Assembly: GCA_005773095.1 (NCBI GenBank)
Contig: SXHT01000234.1
Location: forward strand, 1 to 30,152
Origin: Planctomycetaceae bacterium
GTDB lineage: Bacteria; Planctomycetota; Planctomycetia; Pirellulales; PALSA-1355
Direction: 5' to 3'
DNA length: 30,152 bases
Part shown: piece by piece, positions 24,649-30,152 of the stretch
Layout of the letters: every line of letters starts with the position of its first letter
Numbering within the stretch: the first letter of the stretch is position 1
Notes under the pieces: generated by a model
Told to the model about the DNA's origin: nothing
Database searches by the model: none
What the model saw: the letters and a program-made list of their open reading frames with translations, nothing else
Position numbers and translations under genes: made by a program

Positions 24649-26649
24649 ATGCACGAATTTGGTTTTGTCCGGGTGACCACCGCGGTTCCGAAAGTTGCCG
24701 TTGCCAACGTTGAACGCAACTTGGACGAGCATCTTCGGCTGATTGAAGAACACCAGGCGAGCGACCTGATCGTGTTCCCTGAACTCAGTTTGACCGGTTA
24801 CACGTGCGGAGACCTGTTTGCTCAACGGCGGTTGACGGACGAAAGCCGCCAGGCCCTCGACGCGCTCTGCAAGAAACTTGGCAACGTGCTCGCGGTCGTC
24901 GTCGTTGGCTTGCCGCTTTACGTGGAGGCCCGCGGCAGTCTCTACAACTGTGGTGCGGTGCTCTCCAACGGCAGGATTCTGGGGGTTGTGCCCAAGACGT
25001 ATTTGCCCAACTACCGCGAATTTTATGAATCGCGTTGGTTCGTGGGGGCCAGCGGCGGAGAGCCGAAGATCGTCGATGGCCTGCCATTTGGCACGGATTT
25101 GCTTTTCGAGCAGCGTCCGGCGGGTTGGAAATTCGGAGTCGAGATCTGCGAGGACGTATGGGCGCCAATTCCTCCCAGCACGTTTCAGGCGCTGGCCGGC
25201 GCGACGATTTTGGTCAACCTCTCGGCCAGCAATGAGACAATCGGCAAATCGCAGTTCCGCCGCGACTTCGTCCAAGGTCAGACCGGCAAACTTCTGGCGG
25301 GTTACGTGTATTGCAGCTCTGGGCCCACCGAATCAACCAGCGATCTGGTTTTTGGCGGGCATTGCCTGGTCGGAGAAAACGGCAAGATTCTTGCCGAAAG
25401 CGCGCCGTTCATTCGCGATGCGCACGCGCTCACCGTCGACATCGACGTAGACAAGCTCCGGCATGAGCGGGCCACAATGCCGGGCACATTTGGCGAGTGC
25501 GCCGCTCGCAACGTGCGGGAATACCGTGCGATCCCCTTTGAGTCGTCGGGCGGCGCCAGGCGTCTCGACCTGCGCCGCAGTGTGGCAGCGCATCCGTTTG
25601 TGCCCTCGGACGAGGCCACGCTCAAAGCAAGGTGTGCGGAGATTTTCGGCATTCAATGCTGCGGCCTTGCCAAACGTATCGAGCGCCTGCCGCAAAAGGA
25701 CGTCTGCATCGGAGTCTCCGGCGGTCTCGATTCGACGCTGGTGTTGCTGGTGGCCGTCCGAGCGTTCGACATGCTGGGCCTCGATCGCAAGCACATTCAT
25801 GGATTCACAATGCCGGGTTTCGGCACCAGCCAACGCACGAAAAGTAATGCCGACAAGCTGATGCGGTTGCTGGGTATCACCGCGAAAACCGTCGACATCC
25901 GGGAAACCGCATTGCACACATTCAGCGAGCTGAACCACGTTCCCTTTGGAATGCCAGTCGATATTCATGCGATTACCGCCGAGGAACTACAGCACAAGCT
26001 GGAAGCTCTTCCCAACGGCAGCGAGGATCTGACGTTTGAGAACGTGCAGGCCCGAATTCGTACGTTGTTTCTGATGAGCAGCGGCTTCGTCCTTGGAACC
26101 GGCGACCTGAGCGAAGCGGCGCTTGGCTGGTCCACGTACAACGCCGACCACATGTCGATGTACAACGTCAACTGTTCGATTCCCAAGACTCTGGTGAAGT
26201 TCCTGGTGCGGTACGTTGCCCAAAACGAGATCGAATACCAGGGAGGTCCGAACCGCGCGCTATGCGAGACGCTGATGGACATCGTGGGCACGGTTATTTC
26301 GCCGGAGCTATTGCCCACGAAGCGGGGGGAAAGTCCGCAAAGCACCGAGGAGAAGATCGGTCCTTACGAGCTGCACGATTTCTTTTTGTACCATTTCCAG
26401 CGCAACGGTTTCACGCCGGAAAAAATCCTCTATCTGGCCTCGTTCGCCACGTTCGATCGTGCATATTCACGCCAGGAAATCGCGATGCACATGAGGACGT
26501 TTATCACCCGGTTCTTCGCGAATCAATTCAAGCGCGACTGCGTGCCGGACGGCCCCAAGGTGGGCTCCGTCAGCCTTTCGCCGCGTGGTGATTGGCGAAT
26601 GCCGAGCGATGCAGACCCCAACCTGTGGCTGGGCGAGGTCAATCGCTAG
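24649..26649 (+). CDS. nadE: Glutamine-dependent NAD+ synthetase
   Basis: The 666-residue two-domain enzyme amidates deamido-NAD with ammonia drawn from glutamine. The chosen ATG at 24649 gives MHEFGFVRVTTAVPKV, as in the glutamine-dependent family, with GAAGGA about nine bases upstream; a GTG at 24604 is less likely. The nitrilase-type glutaminase domain (1-290) shows the catalytic triad Glu45 (FPELSLTGYTCGDLF), Lys116 (VPKTYLPNYREFYESRWF) and Cys167 (VEICEDVWAP). The synthetase domain carries the PP-loop SGGLDS at 357-362 and GTGDLSEAALGWSTY downstream. With nadC just upstream it forms a small NAD biosynthesis cluster; nadA and nadB are not in the window. Confidence 0.95.
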   Translation: MHEFGFVRVTTAVPKVAVANVERNLDEHLRLIEEHQASDLIVFPELSLTGYTCGDLFAQRRLTDESRQALDALCKKLGNVLAVVVVGLPLYVEARGSLYNCGAVLSNGRILGVVPKTYLPNYREFYESRWFVGASGGEPKIVDGLPFGTDLLFEQRPAGWKFGVEICEDVWAPIPPSTFQALAGATILVNLSASNETIGKSQFRRDFVQGQTGKLLAGYVYCSSGPTESTSDLVFGGHCLVGENGKILAESAPFIRDAHALTVDIDVDKLRHERATMPGTFGECAARNVREYRAIPFESSGGARRLDLRRSVAAHPFVPSDEATLKARCAEIFGIQCCGLAKRIERLPQKDVCIGVSGGLDSTLVLLVAVRAFDMLGLDRKHIHGFTMPGFGTSQRTKSNADKLMRLLGITAKTVDIRETALHTFSELNHVPFGMPVDIHAITAEELQHKLEALPNGSEDLTFENVQARIRTLFLMSSGFVLGTGDLSEAALGWSTYNADHMSMYNVNCSIPKTLVKFLVRYVAQNEIEYQGGPNRALCETLMDIVGTVISPELLPTKRGESPQSTEEKIGPYELHDFFLYHFQRNGFTPEKILYLASFATFDRAYSRQEIAMHMRTFITRFFANQFKRDCVPDGPKVGSVSLSPRGDWRMPSDADPNLWLGEVNR

Positions 26650-26662
26650 CTCCGTCACCGTA

Positions 26663-26685
26663 GTTGCGCTCAGCGTGCGCGCAAC
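26663..26685 (+). terminator. Hairpin after nadE
   Basis: GTTGCGC (26663-26669), a nine-base loop, GCGCAAC (26679-26685) lies 14 bp after the nadE stop. The stem is perfect but no T-run follows, so it may be Rho-linked or only an RNA-stabilising structure. The rest of 26650-26948 shows no gene. Confidence 0.35.
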
Positions 26686-26948
26686 ACCATCAATGCAAAC
26701 TCAGCCATGACAGTGCTTTTCTTGTCCTCTTATTCCCCGAAAGTGAGAACCGGTGGGGCAGCCTGGGAACAATCCTGCCGATGAGAAATGCAACCGGCAG
26801 CCGCCGGCCAGCCTTCGGAATGAGGCAGGCAAAACGCCGCGAAATGGATTTTTCCTTTTTGACCGAAACAAATTGCTTGCAACCGTCAGTGGCGCCGGTG
26901 ACGATCGCCGCAAGATGTCCGTGTATTATTGGTACGTGAGACTAGCCA

Positions 26949-27263
26949 ATGCATAAGGAGTTCATCATCAGGTCGTTACTGTTGGCCGTGGTCTTTGCTT
27001 TGGTCGCTGCCGGTAATGCCGGCGCAGTCGTCGTCTTGGACCAAGAGAATAATTACATCTGCGGTCGCGAGTTCAACTAACGGAGCTGTTGCTGAATCGG
27101 GGCAGACATTCACCGTTGGTGTTGCGGGAACACTGGACCATATCGACGTGTTGATGTTCCGCATAGCGACAGGAATTTTCGATCCGATTGCCGACCCGCG
27201 GATCAACGTCTACAACACTGCCGGTGGACTTCCTACTGGGCCGTCGCTGGCGACGATGCTGTT
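26949..27263 (+). pseudogene. Frameshifted, truncated secreted-protein gene of PEP-CTERM-associated type
   Basis: The first frame gives a signal peptide (IIRSLLLAVVFALVAAGNAGA) and VVVLDQENNYI, then stops at TAA after 43 codons. The +1 frame immediately continues as SAVASSTNGAVAESGQTFTV, then GVAGTLDHIDVLMFR, DPIADPRINVYNTAGGLPTG. Together they match the start of planctomycete secreted proteins (VVLDQ...SGQTFTVG..GTL..IDV...NVYNTSGGLPTG) that normally end in a PEP-CTERM anchor. The shift lies at about 27050-27062. Similarity ends near GPSLAT (about 27263), and an interspersed repeat follows at 27357. AAGGAG at 26954-26959 falls inside the first codons of the ATG frame, so the original start may have been the ATC/ATC just after it, now mutated. 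Confidence 0.65.
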
Positions 27264-27356
27264 TTTTCTGGGATGTTGCTTGCGAAAAGATTGCAAATAG
27301 CGGTTCAGCCAGGCAAAGTTCTCGCGGAGATTGCGATCCCGGATGCGGGACTCGTC

Positions 27357-27486
27357 TTCCGCGGGCCGGGGGCTGGCTCATTTTCCCGACGAATTCGCGC
27401 AAGGCGCATCGTGCTGTCAGGAGGTTGTCCTACTTGTTTCCCGGGAAAATGTGCCTGTCCCCCTCTCTTGGCCCGTGAACAGTTAC
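27357..27486 (+). repeat. MITE-like interspersed repeat, copy 6
   Basis: Blocks in order: GGGCCGGGGGCTGGCTCATT, TTCCCGACGAATTCGCGC, CATCGTGCTGTCAGGAGG, TGTTTCCCGGGAAAATGTGC, CTGTCCCCCTCTC and CCCGTGAACAGTTAC. The GTTAC terminus ends one base before the truncated transposase codons begin. This copy and copy 3 share CTGTCAGGAGGTTGTCC, which copies 1 and 2 have changed. Confidence 0.85.
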
Positions 27487-27675
27487 CCAGAAGGCATCTT
27501 GATACTTCGCCGACTGGGCAATCGTCGTCGGACCACTGGCCCGGGCCAGCACGGCCATCAAGGCGATGACGACCACGCTGATGAACGGATGCTTCTGATT
27601 GATCGTGCTGCGCGGATCCTCCAACTCGTCAAAGTAACCAACCACTTCCTCCAGCGTGATGCAAACCGTGGCCAT
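27487..27675 (-). pseudogene. N-terminal fragment of an ISAs1-family transposase
   Basis: From an ATG at 27675, 63 codons read MATVCITLEEVVGYFDELED, then PRSTINQKHPFISVVVIALM, AVLARASGPTTIAQSAK and YQDAFW. This is the DDE_Tnp_1-associated N-terminal domain of ISAs1-type transposases (FxxLxDPR...KHxLxxVLxIAxxAVLAGAxGxxxIA). A full-length protein has about 370 residues and a DDE catalytic core; none of that core is present. Homology ends at Trp63, exactly where the GTTAC end of repeat copy 6 begins, so insertion of the repeat or a deletion at its edge removed the rest. Confidence 0.7.
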
Positions 27676-28031
27676 GAGAAGCCTCCGTGCGTGTACCAGA
27701 GAGCGACACCACGGAGTAAACTATAACGCAAAACAACCCCAGCGCAAGTCTTCCTATCTTTCCAGGATATCCCAGGGTGCGCGCTGGCCCTGCAGTACCC
27801 ACCAAATATCCGGCGAGCATCAGAACTGGGACTCTTGGTGATGCCATCGTCGGCCGGCGCCACCGCGATTTCCGTCTGGGGAGAGACGTGCGGATCGAGC
27901 CATTGCGTTTCTGGCTCAAAGGCTTTTGTTTGAATCCCCATTTGTTAGATTGGTCCTCCAGCAACGCGTCTCTCAATGGCGAGAAGCATATATCCCAATC
28001 CGCTACCTGCAAAGCGACGACGTACGAGCAC
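27676..28031. other. Stretch without a recognised gene
   Basis: About 356 bp lie between the transposase fragment and the ribosome site of the RNase Z-like gene. Minus-strand open frames cross it, but their translations show no family features and change frame freely. It may include an end of the degraded insertion sequence; no clear terminal inverted repeat was found. Confidence 0.4.
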
Positions 28032-28040
28032 GAGGTGATC
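28032..28040 (+). promoter_or_regulatory. Strong extended Shine-Dalgarno deciding a GTG start
   Basis: GAGGTGATC complements nine bases of the usual 16S 3' end (GATCACCTC). With GAGG six bases before GTG at 28042 it supports that start over an internal ATG. Confidence 0.7.
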
Positions 28041-28041
28041 G

Positions 28042-29088
28042 GTGAGCATTTCCTTCGAAATCTTGGGAAAGGCCGGGAGAGACAATGCAATGTTCGTGCG
28101 AATCGACAGCGGCCAATCGTTGCACCGATTATTGTTCGACTGCGGAGATGGTTGCCTGTCGAGTCTGACCTTTGCCGATATCCAGGCCATTGACGTGCTG
28201 TTCTTCTCCCACTTGCATATGGATCACGTGGGCGGCTTCGATAACTTCTTCCGCTGCAATTTCAGCCGTGACGCTAAGCCAAACGTGATTTTTGGGCCAC
28301 CGGGTTCCGGCCAGATTCTGCAACATCGGTTCCAAGGGTACCTTTGGAACCTGCACCAGGAGTTGCGGGGAACGTGGCGTATCTGCGAGGTTCATTCCGA
28401 CCGCTTACAGACCTGGCGGTATGAGCTTGTGGAGGCGTTCTCTGTGGCTCATGAGGAAGACGGCAAGCCCTTTCACGGAGTCCTGATAGATGCGCCGGAC
28501 TTTACAGTGGAGGCGCTGGCGATGGATCACTTGACTCCCTCGCTGGCCTACGTCGTCCGCGAGAAGCCGCGCAGCAATATCGATGTTTCGGAATTGCAGA
28601 CCCTCGGCTTACGGCCGGGACCTTGGCTTAAACAACTCAAGGAAGCGACGCCCGCGCTGGAATTCATCGAAGTCAACGGCGTGTCGCACTCCGTCTCATC
28701 GTTACGGCAGTCGGTGCTCACGGTGACGCCCGGAGATTCAGTCGCCTATCTCACCGATTTCTTGATGGACGAGTCCGCCCTGTCGCGACTGGCCGAGACG
28801 CTGCGGGGTTGCAAGATCATCGTTTGCGAGAGCCAATACTGCCGAACAGACCAGGAATTGGCACAACGGAACTATCACATGACCTGCACGTTGGCCGCCG
28901 AGGCAGCGAAGCGAGTCGGGGCCGAAGAATTGGTTCTGTTCCATCTGTCCGACCGCTACACACCGGATGTGTGGGCCGGAATGCTGCGCGACGCGCAGCA
29001 CATCTTCCCCAGTACGCGGTTCCCTGACGCCTGGCCAACTCGGCGTCCAGGTGTAGGCAATCCGCAAGCCTCTTGGGCAGTGCCTTGA
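28042..29088 (+). CDS. RNase Z-like MBL-fold metallo-hydrolase
   Basis: A 348-residue metallo-beta-lactamase-fold protein starting at GTG 28042. Zinc ligands expected for ElaC/RNase Z are visible: SHLHMDH (His57, His59, Asp61, His62), Asp239 in AYLTDF and His301 in the closing LFHLSDRY, which matches the HxSxRY end motif of RNase Z. The middle segment NIDVSELQTLGLRPGPWLKQ also resembles RNase Z (ALGxxPGPxxxxLK), and His163 in MDHLTPSLAYV fits the substrate-side motif. A tRNA 3'-processing role is the best guess, but related phosphodiesterases share the motifs, and the long insert before His163 is unusual. It stands alone between broken genes; no partner is evident. Confidence 0.8.
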   Translation: MSISFEILGKAGRDNAMFVRIDSGQSLHRLLFDCGDGCLSSLTFADIQAIDVLFFSHLHMDHVGGFDNFFRCNFSRDAKPNVIFGPPGSGQILQHRFQGYLWNLHQELRGTWRICEVHSDRLQTWRYELVEAFSVAHEEDGKPFHGVLIDAPDFTVEALAMDHLTPSLAYVVREKPRSNIDVSELQTLGLRPGPWLKQLKEATPALEFIEVNGVSHSVSSLRQSVLTVTPGDSVAYLTDFLMDESALSRLAETLRGCKIIVCESQYCRTDQELAQRNYHMTCTLAAEAAKRVGAEELVLFHLSDRYTPDVWAGMLRDAQHIFPSTRFPDAWPTRRPGVGNPQASWAVP

Positions 29089-29387
29089 CCGGGCAGGCAT
29101 TCCAGATCGCGAGTTCTGGCGGCACATGCCGCGAATCGTGGTCCGGCAAGCGTGCAGTTCAAACGCACTGTGGCGGCTGACCAATGTCAATCGGCGCTTG
29201 ATTCATTTCCATTTTCTTGCATTCTTGTCACTGCGACATCGCTAGTCGGTTCGCGAACACGATTCGGAGCAAATGGGTACTGATCATGAACGAAAGTGTG
29301 CGTCGCCGGATTCGCGAGATCGGATTAGGGCTCGGCAACGAAGGCACCATTGCCACAGGTGGTGTCACTATTGAAGGAGCGCTGGGC

Positions 29388-29418
29388 AGAAGAAAAGAAG
29401 AAAAGGAAAGAAGAAAAG
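29388..29418 (+). repeat. 31-nt polypurine tract
   Basis: An uninterrupted run of A and G (repeated AGAAAAG/AAGGAAAG words) lies just outside the point where the nucleotidyltransferase gene breaks (29433). It is low-complexity DNA in an otherwise GC-rich window. The surrounding 29089-29432 has no recognised gene; a plus-strand open stretch from ATG 29286 (MNESVRRRIREIGLGLG) matches nothing I know. Confidence 0.7.
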
Positions 29419-29432
29419 CGCTTTTGTTCCCC

Positions 29433-29759
29433 GATGTCCGAGCCCGCTCGCACGTGGCCCGTGAGCACGCTGCCGATCAGTCGCGGGCGGAAGGGTGCGA
29501 GGCGGCGCATCATCGCCAGCGCGGAGAGCCGCATGGCCAGCAGGTTGTCGGAGCAGGCCGCGCCTTCGAACAGTCGGGCCAGCATTTCGATCTGGTCGCG
29601 GATTTCAACGTTGCTCGGCAAGTCGGCCGGCTTGACCCAGCCCTTGCAGATTTGCCGGGCGGCTTTCATCTTGGCCGTGTAGTATTCCGAATCCTGCCGA
29701 GAATACATCAGCCGGGCGGCCTCCCAGGCGATCTGCCGCCGCAGTTTCGAGCGATTCAT
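29433..29759 (-). pseudogene. N-terminal fragment of a nucleotidyltransferase-domain protein
   Basis: From ATG at 29759 (a TTG precedes it) about 109 residues read MNRSKLRRQIAWEAARLMYS, then EYYTAKMKAARQICKGWVKP, ADLPSNVEIRDQIEMLARLF and PRLIGSVLTGHVRAGSDI. The last block is the GS...(S)D(I/L)D signature of DNA polymerase beta-like nucleotidyltransferases. The sequence leaves the family exactly after SDI, before the second catalytic aspartate (the next codon is Gly), and then runs through the antisense of a polypurine tract as Phe/Ser-rich residues. The rest of the domain is missing, so the gene cannot be active. Full-length relatives that I recall are planctomycete hypothetical proteins with this helical N-terminus. 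Confidence 0.65.
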
Positions 29760-29865
29760 CAAGCGAGCGCCGTAAGCCCAAGTGACCGCCGCGGGCGCAT
29801 CGCGAGTTCTGTCGCTGGGGCATCGGACCCCGGCTGTCTTCGCGGTGCGGCCTCAAAGAGGCCAG

Positions 29866-30150
29866 CTACAATGATACCTCGCCCCGGCGGCGATTCAACG
29901 CGGCAATCAAAAGCATAATTACTTGCCCAATGTATGCTGCCGTCGCCGGCTCAGGCACCACCGTTCCCCCGGCCCCCGCGCCGTCATGCACCGATGCACC
30001 CAAGTTTTTGCGCAAGACGATATAATCGGCCGCGTCGACAATCCCGTCGCCGTTGCCATCAGCAGCTAGGCCACTGCCCGTCCTTCCAAACATTTCTCGC
30101 CAGCGGTTGTAGTCGAGGTTATCCACTTCGCCGTCAGCGTTGTAATCGCC
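29866..30150 (-). CDS. C-terminal end of a dockerin/PEP-CTERM exoprotein (5' part outside window)
   Basis: The open frame enters from the right edge and ends at TAG 29866, giving 94 residues. Two calcium-binding dockerin-type repeats are visible: GDYNADGEVDNLDYNRWREM and ADGNGDGIVDAADYIVLRKN, each with DxNxDGxVD spacing. A Gly/Ala linker leads to a PEP-CTERM-like tail: VPEPATAAYIGQVI, a hydrophobic helix (VIMLLIAALN) and a basic cluster NRRRGEVSL. In known systems such tails are processed by exosortase, which anchors or releases the protein at the surface; that is inferred here. Dockerins in planctomycetes are common without a cellulosome. Confidence 0.85.
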   Translation of the reverse strand, partial: GDYNADGEVDNLDYNRWREMFGRTGSGLAADGNGDGIVDAADYIVLRKNLGASVHDGAGAGGTVVPEPATAAYIGQVIMLLIAALNRRRGEVSL

Positions 30151-30152
30151 GG

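Noticed and set aside
29866..30150. Cellulosome component because of the dockerin repeats
   Set aside because: No cohesin or scaffoldin is seen, and dockerin/PEP-CTERM tails are common in planctomycete exoproteins without cellulosomes.
1..30152. tRNA, rRNA, riboswitch or toxin-antitoxin pair
   Set aside because: No cloverleaf, rRNA segment, conserved riboswitch core or adjacent small toxin-antitoxin gene pair was recognised when reading either strand by eye; a covariance-model scan would be needed to exclude small RNAs.

Overview
The window reads as chromosomal DNA of a planctomycete (Planctomycetota, probably Pirellulales-like). This rests on G+C-rich, loosely packed genes and on families that are typical of that phylum: a PSCyt1/DUF1549/DUF1553 protein with its DUF1501 partner, PQQ-like beta-propellers, a membrane-bound-dehydrogenase/HEAT/CxxCH protein, a dockerin plus PEP-CTERM tail, a CotH/lamin-tail giant exoprotein, and a homodimeric-type AceE. 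The genus cannot be read from the sequence alone.

Layout. 1-2.1 kb: the 3' end of aceE and a complete aceF (pyruvate dehydrogenase E1 and E2). 2.1-6.5 kb: a short interspersed repeat, then a 1426-residue CotH-type exoprotein on the minus strand. 6.7-8.45 kb: a rearranged zone with an unidentified gene remnant, a second copy of the last 373 bp of aceE fused to the same repeat that follows aceF, the broken 5' end of a phosphatase/phosphodiesterase gene, a GC-rich inverted repeat cluster and another repeat copy. 8.45-18.8 kb: a near-consensus promoter followed by five co-directional genes for predicted exported proteins (PSCyt1-DUF1549-DUF1553, DUF1501, two paralogous EF-hand PQQ-type propellers, and a 1003-residue propeller/HEAT/cytochrome protein). 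18.9-21.3 kb: a metallophosphoesterase and, convergent to it, a neutral-ceramidase-like protein. 21.5-23.1 kb: a YifB/ComM-type AAA+ ATPase. 23.4-26.65 kb: a 35-residue lysine-rich microprotein gene, then nadC and nadE. 26.9-27.7 kb: a frameshifted secreted-protein gene, a repeat copy and a truncated ISAs1-type transposase. 28.0-29.1 kb: an RNase Z-like metallo-hydrolase. 29.4-30.15 kb: a nucleotidyltransferase gene cut off inside its catalytic motif, and the dockerin/PEP-CTERM end of a gene that runs off the window.

How it works together. aceE-aceF make acetyl-CoA from pyruvate. nadC and nadE supply two steps of NAD biosynthesis. The 8.6-18.8 kb cluster looks like a periplasmic or surface redox/degradation module, inferred from two CxxCH heme sites and predicted export signals; its substrate is unknown.

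The most distinctive feature is a roughly 130-bp, non-coding, MITE-like repeat family (five near-full copies plus two fragments) with GTAACCGTTCACG-type inverted ends. Its copies sit exactly at gene ends, immediately upstream of gene starts, and at the breakpoints of several broken genes. One copy was carried with the aceE duplication, in which aceF is missing between two copies of the hexamer GCGTAG. No rRNA, tRNA or CRISPR array was seen.
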